Shown here in pieces: positions 6,798 through 13,791 of a stretch of 14,869 nt of DNA. Within the stretch, counting starts at the first letter, position 1, and every line of letters begins with the position of its first letter. A program made the translations under genes and the position numbers. A model generated the notes under the pieces. It had not been told where the DNA came from, searched no databases, and saw only the letters and a list, made by a program, of their open reading frames with translations. Source of the stretch: an uncultured Ruminiclostridium sp. (GTDB lineage Bacteria > Bacillota > Clostridia > Oscillospirales > Ruminococcaceae); NCBI GenBank assembly GCA_934462775.1, contig CAKSIR010000048.1, forward strand, positions 1 through 14,869, read 5' to 3'.

Positions 6798-9170
6798 TCA
6801 GTCGATTGTTACAGGCTCAATCTTCCAGATTTCCTTTGCATAGTCTGCAATTGTTCTGTCAGAGCTGAACTTGCCTGCGCTTGCCATGTTCATCCAGCAT
6901 TTCTTAGCGAATGCAGGCTTGTCGCTGTAATCGGCGTTGACCTTAAGCTTTGCTTCAACGTAGCTTTCGAGGTCGCCGATAAGGTGGTAGTTGTCAGGTC
7001 TGTGCCATGACGCACCGTCCATAAGCGAGAAGTAAAGCTCTCTGAAAATGCCTGTGCCGTTGTCGCTTACAGTGCCGTCAATGAGCGAACGTACAACTCT
7101 GCCGATTTTCGGATTGTTTTCAACGAAGTAGCGCGGGTCGTAAATCTTCATAATCTGTTCAAGGTCTTCAACTGTTGCGCCGAAAATGTACTCGTTCTGC
7201 TTGCCGGCTTCTTCAACAATCTCAACGTTAGCGCCGTCCATTGTACCCAGTGTAACCGCGCCGTTAAGCATGAACTTCATGTTGCCTGTGCCGCTTGCTT
7301 CTGTGCCTGCCGTTGAAATCTGCTCGGATACGTCAGCGGCTGTAACCAGCTTTTCAGCGTATGAAACATTGTAATTCTGAACAAACACAACCTTCATCAG
7401 ATCCTTTGTGTCAGGATCGTTGTTTACAAGCTTGCCGATCTCGTTGATGTACTTGATGATACCCTTTGCTCTTGCGTAGCCCGGAGCGGATTTAGCGCCG
7501 AAAATAAATGTTGTTGGGTGGAAGTTCTTGATAGAGCCGTCCTTGATTCCGTAGTAGATGTAAAGAATGGAGAACGCGTTGAGCAGCTGACGCTTGTATT
7601 CGTGCAGACGCTTAATCTGAATGTCGTAGATGCTGTCAGGGTTGATTTCAACGCCCTCGTGTTCCTTGATATATTCGGCAAGCTGAACTTTTTTGGTGCG
7701 CTTGATGTCGGCAAAGCGGTTAAGCTCGTTTTTATTGTCTGCAAACCATTTCAGCTTGTCAAGCTCTTCAAGATGAGTTACCCAGTTGTCGCCCTTGAGC
7801 AGCTCGGTAATAACGGCGGAAAGCTCCTTGTTGCAGAGAGCAATCCAGCGGCGCGGCGTAATGCCGTTTGTCTTGTTCTGGAATTTGTTCGGATAAAGCT
7901 TGTACCATTCCTTGAGAGCGTCTTTTTTAAGGATTTCGGTGTGAATCCTTGCAACGCCGTTTACATAGCTCGAGCAGTAAATAGCCATCTTTGCCATGTG
8001 AACAACATCGGCTGAAATCATCTTCATCTTGTAAATGTCGTCCTTGTTCATTTTGAGAACGTACATTTCGCCGATAAACGCCTCGTTAATCTGTAAGATA
8101 ATTTCGTATACTCTTGGGAGAACTTCCTTGATTAAGTCAACGCCCCACTTTTCAAGGGCTTCCGCCATGATTGTGTGGTTGGTATAGTTAAATGTTTTCT
8201 TTGCAATTGCGAGAGCTTCGTCAAACTTGAAGCCGTTTTCGTCAATGAGAATACGGATAAGCTCCGGAATAGCGATTACAGGGTGCGTATCGTTCAGCTG
8301 AATAGATACCTTTTCGTAAAGCTTATGAAGGTCAAAGCCGCTTGCCTTGTGTTTTCTTACAATGTCGTAAACCGATGCGGCAGAGAAGAAATATTCCTGC
8401 TTTAAGCGGAGAATTTTGCCATCTCTTGTGTCGTCGTTAGGGTAGAGAACGCGGGAAATATCCTCAGCTCTGCGCTGTTCTGCGCAGGCTTCTGTGTACT
8501 TCTGTTCGTTGAACAGAGTAAAATCAAATTCGTTGATAGGTTCAGCCTGCCACAGTCTTAATGTGCCGATGTTTTTTGTACCGTAGCCGATTACAGGCAT
8601 ATCGTAAGGAACAGCGGTAACTGTCTGGTCGCCGTACTTGATTGTTACAGCGTCTGCCGAAACTCTTTTGCTCCACGGGTCGCCGTACTTTGTCCAGTTA
8701 TCAGCCTCCTCGTGCTGGAAACCGTCAACGATAGACTGCTTGAAAAGACCGTATTTGTATCTGATTCCGTAGCCGTCAAGCGGGAGATTTAGCGCAGCCG
8801 CACTGTCTAAGAAGCAGGCTGCCAGTCTGCCAAGACCGCCGTTGCCAAGCGCTGCGTCCTCAATTTCCTCAAGGTCGGCAAGCTTAAGTCCGCACTGTGC
8901 AAGAACCTCGTCAACCTCTTCCGTAATTCCAAGGCAGAGCAGATTGTTGTAAACTGCGCGTCCTACAAGGAATTCAGCTGAAAGGTATGCAGCGCGTCTT
9001 GCTTGCTGATGCGCTTTTTTGGATTTTTTCCAGTCGTCGGAAATGTAGTTCATAACCGCCTTTGAAAGCGCGTCATGAATCTGCGGAGCGGTTGCAGCCG
9101 ACGGCTCAACGCCGTATTCCTCTGCAAGGTTTGTTTTGAATTCGTCAAGAAACTTTTCTTTGTTAAGCAT
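6798..9170 (-). CDS. glgP: Glycogen/maltodextrin phosphorylase
   Basis: A 790-residue cytoplasmic enzyme of the GT35 phosphorylase family. It removes glucose units from alpha-1,4-glucans with phosphate, giving glucose 1-phosphate. The length fits the bacterial enzymes. Landmarks are the N-terminal A-Y-L-S-A-E-F-L-V-G-R (61-71), A-L-G-N-G-G-L-G-R-L-A (107-117), I-Q-L-N-D-T-H-P (290-297), K-T-N-G-I-T-P-R-R-W (433-442), and the pyridoxal phosphate lysine Lys632 in E-A-S-G-T-G-N-M-K-F. The start is supported by GAAAGGAAA upstream of the ATG at 9170. It follows the LacI-type gene by 17 bases on the same strand, so the two form an operon and the repressor probably controls it. Whether stored glycogen or imported maltodextrin is the main substrate cannot be decided. 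Confidence 0.97.
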   Translation of the reverse strand: MLNKEKFLDEFKTNLAEEYGVEPSAATAPQIHDALSKAVMNYISDDWKKSKKAHQQARRAAYLSAEFLVGRAVYNNLLCLGITEEVDEVLAQCGLKLADLEEIEDAALGNGGLGRLAACFLDSAAALNLPLDGYGIRYKYGLFKQSIVDGFQHEEADNWTKYGDPWSKRVSADAVTIKYGDQTVTAVPYDMPVIGYGTKNIGTLRLWQAEPINEFDFTLFNEQKYTEACAEQRRAEDISRVLYPNDDTRDGKILRLKQEYFFSAASVYDIVRKHKASGFDLHKLYEKVSIQLNDTHPVIAIPELIRILIDENGFKFDEALAIAKKTFNYTNHTIMAEALEKWGVDLIKEVLPRVYEIILQINEAFIGEMYVLKMNKDDIYKMKMISADVVHMAKMAIYCSSYVNGVARIHTEILKKDALKEWYKLYPNKFQNKTNGITPRRWIALCNKELSAVITELLKGDNWVTHLEELDKLKWFADNKNELNRFADIKRTKKVQLAEYIKEHEGVEINPDSIYDIQIKRLHEYKRQLLNAFSILYIYYGIKDGSIKNFHPTTFIFGAKSAPGYARAKGIIKYINEIGKLVNNDPDTKDLMKVVFVQNYNVSYAEKLVTAADVSEQISTAGTEASGTGNMKFMLNGAVTLGTMDGANVEIVEEAGKQNEYIFGATVEDLEQIMKIYDPRYFVENNPKIGRVVRSLIDGTVSDNGTGIFRELYFSLMDGASWHRPDNYHLIGDLESYVEAKLKVNADYSDKPAFAKKCWMNMASAGKFSSDRTIADYAKEIWKIEPVTID

Positions 9171-9187
9171 GGGAGATTTCCTTTCGG

Positions 9188-10195
9188 TTATATGTTGTTG
9201 ATTTTCTTTACTGAGTCGCCTTCGATGATTTCCGCCTTCATGAGTATGTGTTCAGGCGGTGAACCGCTGTCAATCATGCTGCGGAGCAGCTTTACCGTTT
9301 CCTCCGCAATTTCTGCCACAGGCTGTCTGAAAGTGGTTATCTGTGGGTTGTAGTACGCCGCCATGTCGATTCCGTCAAAGCCGATTACCGATATATCGTC
9401 GGGAACCTTTCTGCCGCTGTCGGTAATTGCCTTGCATACGCCGATTGCCATAGTGTCTGACATTGCAAAAACCGCGGTAACGCTTTTTTCTCTTTCAAAA
9501 AGCTTTTTGGCTGCCTCGTATGCAGAGGGGAGAGTGAATTTGCTGTATTCGTAGCAGCTTTCGCTGAAGCTGTTTCCGCTGTCCGTTATTGCCTTGACCG
9601 CGCCTTGATAACGCTGCTGCGTTGCGCAGTAGGTGGTTATATCGCCGCCGATAATTCCGATTGACTTGTGTCCGTTTTTCAGCAGGTATTCAACCGCCTG
9701 CTTGCCGGCGTCCGTATCGTCAACCGAAACGCTCGAGAGATTTCTGAACGATGTTCCCTTTGCGGAGGTTGTACAAAGCACGCAGGGCAGCGTAAGGTCG
9801 AAATCCTGTTCAAAGTGATGTATGCTGCCGCCCATAAAAATTATTCCCAAGGGCTTTGTTTCATTGTATAGCTTTTTGGCGAGCTGCACCTCGTTTTCCT
9901 TAGTGTCGATATAGTGAACCAGCACGCCGTATCCAAGACGGTCAATATGAGCTTGAATCTTCTCCAGCAGCGCCGAAAAGAACACATTAAATGTGCCTTT
10001 CACAATGATTACAACCGATTTCCCGCCGGAGGATTTCAGCTGCCGCGCATTGGTGTTTGGAGTGAAGTTATATTGCTTTGCAACCGCCTGAATTTTTTCT
10101 CTTGCTTCTGCGCTTATATCGGGATGATTGTTGAGCGCTCTTGAAACGGTGCTTACGCCGTAGCCCGATATTCTGGCAATGTCTTTGATTGTCAA
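9188..10195 (-). CDS. LacI-family transcriptional repressor
   Basis: A 335-residue sugar-responsive repressor, counting from a TTG start at 10195-10193. Residues 1-22 are the helix-turn-helix (M-T-I-K-D-I-A-R, then G-V-S-T-V-S-R-A-L-N-N-H), and N-T-N-A-R-Q-L-K (48-55) is the hinge helix that binds the minor groove. The rest is the periplasmic-binding-protein-like effector domain, with I-G-I-I-G-G, A-M-S-D-T-M-A-I-G and V-I-G-F-D-G blocks typical of the family. The frame has an ATG at 10237, but that start would lie inside the operator cluster and add 14 residues unlike the family. TTG has AAAGGGG eight bases upstream and places the conserved T-I-K-D-I-A at residues 2-7. GTG at 10201 is the other option. 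It heads the operon with glgP, and a maltose- or glucan-type effector is plausible but not shown. Confidence 0.93.
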   Translation of the reverse strand: MTIKDIARISGYGVSTVSRALNNHPDISAEAREKIQAVAKQYNFTPNTNARQLKSSGGKSVVIIVKGTFNVFFSALLEKIQAHIDRLGYGVLVHYIDTKENEVQLAKKLYNETKPLGIIFMGGSIHHFEQDFDLTLPCVLCTTSAKGTSFRNLSSVSVDDTDAGKQAVEYLLKNGHKSIGIIGGDITTYCATQQRYQGAVKAITDSGNSFSESCYEYSKFTLPSAYEAAKKLFEREKSVTAVFAMSDTMAIGVCKAITDSGRKVPDDISVIGFDGIDMAAYYNPQITTFRQPVAEIAEETVKLLRSMIDSGSPPEHILMKAEIIEGDSVKKINNI

Positions 10196-10221
10196 AAGCA
10201 CAACCCCTTTCGCAAGTGTTT

Positions 10222-10257
10222 GGAAACGTAACCGCAAACGTTATCGGTAACGTTTCC
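10222..10257. promoter_or_regulatory. Three abutting LacI-type operator units
   Basis: Three 12-base units lie end to end: GGAAACGTAACC (10222-10233), GCAAACGTTATC (10234-10245) and GGTAACGTTTCC (10246-10257). Each is centred on CG inside an AACGT core, with the centres exactly 12 bases apart. The outer two are imperfect inverted copies of each other. AACGTT-centred palindromes are typical of LacI/GalR operators. The cluster lies between the -10 of the minus-strand promoter (10270-10275) and the start codon, so bound repressor would block initiation or early elongation. A looser copy, GGTAACGTATTT, lies at 10337-10348. Confidence 0.75.
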
Positions 10258-10269
10258 GAAGCCATATTT

Positions 10270-10298
10270 AATATAGCATACCAAATAAAAAAATGCAA
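10270..10298 (-). promoter_or_regulatory. Promoter of the lacI-type/glgP operon
   Basis: On the minus strand TTGCAT (10293-10298) and TATATT (10270-10275) are separated by 17 bases, with TGC immediately before the -10 giving an extended -10 element. Transcription would start near 10263 and run straight into the operator cluster. Confidence 0.7.
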
Positions 10299-10360
10299 TA
10301 CTTCGCACGCAAAAACGGCGTATTGCAGTAAAATGGGGTAACGTATTTGTTTGATTTGCA

Positions 10361-10374
10361 CAGTAGATTTACTG
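10361..10374. promoter_or_regulatory. Dyad CAGTA-N4-TACTG upstream of the two-component promoter
   Basis: CAGTA (10361-10365) and TACTG (10370-10374) form a perfect five-base inverted repeat with a four-base gap, ending one base before the -35 hexamer. Bce-type response regulators are known to bind 5-N4-5 inverted repeats (of the form TnACA-N4-TGTAA), so this could be the autoregulatory site. The bases differ from that consensus, and the assignment rests on spacing and position. Confidence 0.35.
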
Positions 10375-10375
10375 A

Positions 10376-10404
10376 TTGACTTTTAAAATAATATATAGTA
10401 CAAT
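10376..10404 (+). promoter_or_regulatory. Promoter of the two-component operon
   Basis: TTGACT (10376-10381) and TACAAT (10399-10404) are separated by 17 bases. The start codon at 10431 has AAAGGAG about ten bases upstream. Confidence 0.7.
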
Positions 10405-10430
10405 GAAAATATACAAAGGAGAGTGAAAAA

Positions 10431-11099
10431 ATGTACAAGGCGCTTATAATCGAGGACGATCAGGTGATTTCGGATACGATAAAAAACCATCTTCGCAAGT
10501 GGGAATACGAGGCTGAGTGTGCAGCTGATTTTCGCAATGTCATGAAAACCTTTGTTGAATTTGCTCCCCACATTGTGATAATGGATATTGCGCTGCCGTT
10601 TTTCAACGGCTATTATTGGTGCAGTGAAATCCGCAAGATAAGCACGGTGCCTATCATTTTCCTTTCGTCGACAAGCGACAACATGAACGTTGTAATGGCG
10701 GTGAACATGGGCGCGGACGATTTCATTGCGAAGCCGTTTGATTTATCGGTGCTGACCGCAAAGGTCACTGCTCTCATCAGACGAACCTACGCGTTTCAGG
10801 GTACCGCCAGCGCTATTGAACATAACGGCGCGATACTCAATCTTGCCGACACGTCCCTTTCCTATCAAGGAAAAAAGCTGGAGCTTACCAAGAACGACTT
10901 CAAGATTTTGCAAATTCTTATGGAACATTCGGGCAATGTTGTTTCCCGCGACACCATAATGACAAGACTTTGGGAAAGCGACAGCTTCATTGACGATAAC
11001 ACCCTTACCGTAAATGTTACAAGGCTGCGCAAAAAGCTTGATGAAATAGGGCTGAACGACTTTATAAAAACTAAAAAGGGTATAGGTTATATGGTATAA
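10431..11099 (+). CDS. OmpR/PhoB-type response regulator, BceR-like
   Basis: A 222-residue DNA-binding response regulator. Residues 1-115 are the receiver domain, with the acidic pair Glu8-Asp9-Asp10, phospho-acceptor Asp52 in I-V-I-M-D-I-A-L-P, Ser80 and Lys101 in K-P-F. Residues 125-222 are the winged helix, ending T-V-N-V-T-R-L-R-K-K-L and G-I-G-Y-M-V. The sequence N-G-Y-Y-W-C after the phosphorylation site is typical of the BceR/VraR group that answers to cell-envelope antibiotics. It overlaps the kinase gene by one base (TAATG), so the pair is translationally coupled. No BceAB-type transporter gene follows, which is unusual for this group; its target genes must lie elsewhere. Confidence 0.93.
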   Translation: MYKALIIEDDQVISDTIKNHLRKWEYEAECAADFRNVMKTFVEFAPHIVIMDIALPFFNGYYWCSEIRKISTVPIIFLSSTSDNMNVVMAVNMGADDFIAKPFDLSVLTAKVTALIRRTYAFQGTASAIEHNGAILNLADTSLSYQGKKLELTKNDFKILQILMEHSGNVVSRDTIMTRLWESDSFIDDNTLTVNVTRLRKKLDEIGLNDFIKTKKGIGYMV

Positions 11100-12112
11100 T
11101 GAACAAGATAGGTTTAAAAAACGTGTTCTGCTCATATATCCGCAGAAGGCTGAAAACGCTGGCGATGCTGCTTTTGTTTTCAGCTGTTTTTATAACGGTT
11201 TTTCTCCTTGCGGATATAAATGCGGAGATTGTTTTGTATGCGTTTCTGCTTTGCGGCTTTCTGGGAATAATTTACGCGGCGCATGACTTCATCGGGTATT
11301 ATAAAAAGAATATGCAGCTTGCGGATATTGCGTCAAGAGGATTTGTTTCCCTCGATACTCTTCCGGAATGCAGCGACATAAACGAGGATATGTACCAGGA
11401 AATTATCCGTTTGCTTTATGGGGAAAAATGCCGTCTTGAGGAGGAAAAAAACGCGGTCAGCACCGATATGTCCGACTACTACACAATGTGGGCGCATCAG
11501 ATAAAAACGCCGATTTCCGCCATGCGGCTGCTGCTTTCCGACAGCGAGGAGCCGCGCGATAAATCCCTTGCGCTTGAGCTTTTCAAGGTGGAGCAGTACG
11601 CAGACATGGTGCTTCAGTATCAGCGGCTTGAAAGCATGGCGTCCGATATGATTTTCCGCAGCTATGACCTTGCCGAGCTTGCAAAGCAGGCGGTGAGAAA
11701 ATACGCTCAGTTCTTCATAAGCAAAAAGCTTAGGCTGAACATGGAGGAATTTTCCTGTCGGGTAATCACCGACGAAAAGTGGGCGGTTTTTGTTATCGGT
11801 CAGGTTGTTTCCAATGCGGTAAAATACACGCGGACAGGCGAAATTTCCGTTTATCCGTCTGAGGATAAACCAAAAACATTGGTTATAGAGGACAGCGGAA
11901 TAGGAATTGCCGAGGAGGATTTGCCGCGCATTTTTGAGCGCGGCTACACCGGCTTCAACGGCAGACTCGATAAAAAATCAACGGGAATCGGACTGTATCT
12001 TTGCAAAAAGATAATGACCAACATGGGACAGAAAATATACGTCGAGTCGGTTGTCGGAAAGGGGACAAAGGTGTATCTTGATTTTGACAGCGACAATGTT
12101 GAAATTGAATAA
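11099..12112 (+). CDS. Intramembrane-sensing histidine kinase, BceS-like
   Basis: A 337-residue membrane sensor kinase. Two transmembrane segments, about 20-38 and 43-61, are joined by only a few residues (A-D-I-N-A-E), so there is no extracellular sensor domain; such kinases usually take their signal from a partner ABC transporter. The phospho-acceptor is His133 in W-A-H-Q-I-K-T-P. The ATPase part has the N box (Asn239 in S-N-A-V-K-Y), the G1 box E-D-S-G-I-G-I (264-270), an F box R-I-F-E-R-G-Y (277-283) and the G2 box S-T-G-I-G-L-Y (294-300). The start codon overlaps the stop of the response regulator gene. All catalytic parts are intact. Confidence 0.93.
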   Translation: MNKIGLKNVFCSYIRRRLKTLAMLLLFSAVFITVFLLADINAEIVLYAFLLCGFLGIIYAAHDFIGYYKKNMQLADIASRGFVSLDTLPECSDINEDMYQEIIRLLYGEKCRLEEEKNAVSTDMSDYYTMWAHQIKTPISAMRLLLSDSEEPRDKSLALELFKVEQYADMVLQYQRLESMASDMIFRSYDLAELAKQAVRKYAQFFISKKLRLNMEEFSCRVITDEKWAVFVIGQVVSNAVKYTRTGEISVYPSEDKPKTLVIEDSGIGIAEEDLPRIFERGYTGFNGRLDKKSTGIGLYLCKKIMTNMGQKIYVESVVGKGTKVYLDFDSDNVEIE

Positions 12113-12118
12113 TCGGCA

Positions 12119-12147
12119 TTGACATAAGACAAAAAGGTTGATATACT
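12119..12147 (+). promoter_or_regulatory. Promoter of the radical SAM gene
   Basis: A consensus TTGACA (12119-12124) and TATACT (12142-12147) are separated by 17 bases. It starts seven bases after the kinase stop, so the radical SAM gene can be transcribed independently of the two-component operon. Confidence 0.75.
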
Positions 12148-12170
12148 TTTTAGTGAAAAGAGGGATTGCT

Positions 12171-12788
12171 ATGACTATTTTTTACGAATTTGACGGAAAG
12201 CTTTATGCTAATATTACCAATAAATGTCCCTGCGCCTGCACGTTTTGCATAAGAAAAAACAGTGACAGCGTCGGAACAAACGACAGTCTGTGGCTTGAGC
12301 ACGAGCCTGACTATGACGAAATAATCAGCGCTTTTGAAAGCTTTGATAAGACTAATCTGCACGAACTGGTTTTTTGCGGCTACGGCGAGCCTATGGAACG
12401 CGCTGATACGCTGTGCGATGTTGCAAAATACGTTAAAGAGCATAGCGACATGAAAATCCGAATTAACACAAACGGTCTTGCAGGGCTTATAAATCCGCAG
12501 TTTGACATTAACAGACTGAGCGGTATTATCGACAGTGTATCAATTAGTCTTAACGCCCCCGACGCCGAAAGCTATAACCGCGTTACACGCCCGAAATACG
12601 GCGCTGATGCGTACAATGCAATGCTTTCCTTTGCAAAATCAGCAAAAGCGCTTGTAAATGAAGTTGTGTTCACGCTGGTTGACGTAATCAGCGAGGAAGA
12701 GATTGAAGGATGCAGAAGAAAAGCCGCAGAGCTTGGAATCCCGCTGAGAATCCGTCATTATATAACGGATAACGTGAAATACGAATAA
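12171..12788 (+). CDS. TatD-associated-type radical SAM protein
   Basis: A 205-residue radical SAM enzyme of unknown reaction. The iron-sulfur cluster motif is Cys19-x3-Cys23-x2-Cys26 in N-K-C-P-C-A-C-T-F-C, with an extra Cys at 21. A G-Y-G-E-P motif for binding S-adenosylmethionine and R-I-N-T-N-G-L-A and S-I-S-L-N-A-P-D blocks complete the partial barrel. From memory this arrangement matches the small radical SAM family usually found beside, or fused to, the TatD nuclease; no tatD gene is present here. The frame opens at 12138, but that ATG lies inside the promoter, whereas ATG 12171 has AGAGGGA at the right distance. The protein is short for the superfamily and has no C-terminal second cluster, so it may need a partner. 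Confidence 0.85.
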   Translation: MTIFYEFDGKLYANITNKCPCACTFCIRKNSDSVGTNDSLWLEHEPDYDEIISAFESFDKTNLHELVFCGYGEPMERADTLCDVAKYVKEHSDMKIRINTNGLAGLINPQFDINRLSGIIDSVSISLNAPDAESYNRVTRPKYGADAYNAMLSFAKSAKALVNEVVFTLVDVISEEEIEGCRRKAAELGIPLRIRHYITDNVKYE

Positions 12789-12824
12789 TGACGCAAATCG
12801 GCGAAAGAAAAGCTATGATTAGTG

Positions 12825-12853
12825 TTGACAAACTGACTTGAAGCTGTTATAAT
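12825..12853 (+). promoter_or_regulatory. Consensus promoter of the Fur/PerR gene
   Basis: TTGACA (12825-12830) and TATAAT (12848-12853) are both perfect and separated by 17 bases. This is the strongest promoter in the window and would need a repressor to be kept in check. Confidence 0.85.
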
Positions 12854-12861
12854 AATAGTAA
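12847..12861. promoter_or_regulatory. PerR-box-like operator
   Basis: The 15 bases TTATAATAATAGTAA match the known PerR box TTATAATnATTATAA at 12 of 14 defined positions. It overlaps the -10 hexamer, as expected for autorepression by the downstream gene product. Confidence 0.6.
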
Positions 12862-12898
12862 CAATTATCAGTATGACTATTTAAGGAGCTAATCATAA

Positions 12899-13279
12899 AT
12901 GAAAAACTCAAAGCAGCGGACGATGATTCTCGAAACAGTGGTGAACAACCCGATTCATCCAACCGCCGATATGGTGTATTCGCAGCTCAAGACTGACAAT
13001 CCAAATCTCAGTCTTGGCACGGTTTACCGTAATCTGAACCTGCTCAGCGAAACTGGACTTCTGCGGAAAATAAAAGTGCCGGACGGGTCGGATAGATTTG
13101 ACGGCAGGCTGGACAGTCATTATCACATTATCTGCGATAAATGCGCAAAAGTGCTTGACATCGAGCTGAACGAAAGCGGATTTGACAAGCACGTCGAGGA
13201 TACTACGGGATACAGGATAACGTCGCTTGACGTGGTAGTTAAGGGGATTTGTCCGGAGTGCCAGAAAGAGACTGAATAA
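12899..13279 (+). CDS. perR: Fur-family metalloregulator, PerR-like (peroxide stress)
   Basis: A 126-residue cytoplasmic repressor. Residues 1-60 are the winged helix (S-L-G-T-V-Y-R-N-L-N-L-L recognition region). The structural zinc site is complete: Cys79-x2-Cys82 and Cys118-x2-Cys121. Regulatory metal ligands correspond to His20 in H-P-T-A-D, Asp68 in R-F-D, His74 and His76 in H-Y-H, and Asp87. The Asp in R-F-D is characteristic of PerR, where iron-bound His is oxidised by peroxide, rather than Fur, which has Glu there. The N-terminus is about 17 residues shorter than in Bacillus PerR, which I believe is usual in clostridial members. AAGGAG precedes the ATG by ten bases. A PerR-box-like site over the -10 supports the call. 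A Fur-type iron or zinc regulator remains possible. Confidence 0.85.
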   Translation: MKNSKQRTMILETVVNNPIHPTADMVYSQLKTDNPNLSLGTVYRNLNLLSETGLLRKIKVPDGSDRFDGRLDSHYHIICDKCAKVLDIELNESGFDKHVEDTTGYRITSLDVVVKGICPECQKETE

Positions 13280-13280
13280 A

Positions 13281-13313
13281 AAAACTCGGTTCTGATTTTG
13301 GAACCGAGTTTTT
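13281..13313. terminator. Bidirectional terminator between perR and the DUF4358 gene
   Basis: AAAACTCGGTTC (13281-13292) pairs perfectly with GAACCGAGTTTT (13301-13312) around an 8-base loop. The plus strand has TTTTT at the 3' side; the minus strand has seven Ts from the A-run that begins at the perR stop codon. It serves both converging genes. Confidence 0.9.
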
Positions 13314-13314
13314 G

Positions 13315-13773
13315 TTATATTTCCTTAAGCAGCGCTTCCTCCGCTTTTGCCGAATCATTGCAGCAAATCAGGTAGCACAGACCGTCCTTTTCGCCTACCA
13401 CGGTTGCTTCCGCAGGTTCCTTCTGATTCGGGTAAAAGGCAAACGTGTCTATCAGGTTCTGCTTTCTTGCGTAAAGGGAATCCTTAACCGCGTCGATTTT
13501 ACCGTCCTTGGGCTTGATTATTATCAGCTCTGCAAGGTCCACGCTGAGCATTTGCTGATAGACGGTATATTCCGCAATATCGTTCAGGTTAAGCCCGATT
13601 GTATCAGACAGCATATTCTCGTCGTCAATTTGTATCGTCAGAGGAAAATCCCCGCTGTTAAGCACGATTTCAGCCGCTTGCTCGGTGGTTTTGTCGGTTG
13701 TTACCCCGGAATCGCAGGCTGCACATACAAGCATTATTCCCGCGCAGAGAATAGTCAAAAATCTTTTTCTCAT
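13315..13773 (-). CDS. DUF4358-type lipoprotein
   Basis: A 152-residue predicted lipoprotein of unknown function. The signal peptide (M-R-K-R then a hydrophobic core) ends in the lipobox C-A-A-C, so Cys20 would be lipidated. The mature part fits, from memory, the small DUF4358 family of Firmicutes lipoproteins: L-N-L-N-D-I-A-E-Y near the N-terminal half, an acidic middle, and a F-Y-P-N-Q block with a following V-V-G-E-K-D-G-L-C-Y-L-I strand. AAAGGA precedes the ATG. The gene follows GH26 by 18 bases on the same strand and is probably cotranscribed with it. Whether it works with the enzyme is unknown. Confidence 0.8.
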   Translation of the reverse strand: MRKRFLTILCAGIMLVCAACDSGVTTDKTTEQAAEIVLNSGDFPLTIQIDDENMLSDTIGLNLNDIAEYTVYQQMLSVDLAELIIIKPKDGKIDAVKDSLYARKQNLIDTFAFYPNQKEPAEATVVGEKDGLCYLICCNDSAKAEEALLKEI

Positions 13774-13791
13774 TACGAAATCCTTTCGGTA

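Noticed and set aside
7518..8015. Plus-strand open frame opposite glgP
   Set aside because: Antisense to conserved phosphorylase sequence; composition is that of a shadow frame.
10196..10237. ATG start for the LacI-type gene at 10237
   Set aside because: It would place coding sequence over the operator cluster and add 14 residues not seen in the family; TTG 10195 fits the ribosome site and the conserved N-terminus.
12138..12170. Upstream start for the radical SAM gene
   Set aside because: The codon at 12138 lies between the -35 and -10 of the gene's own promoter.
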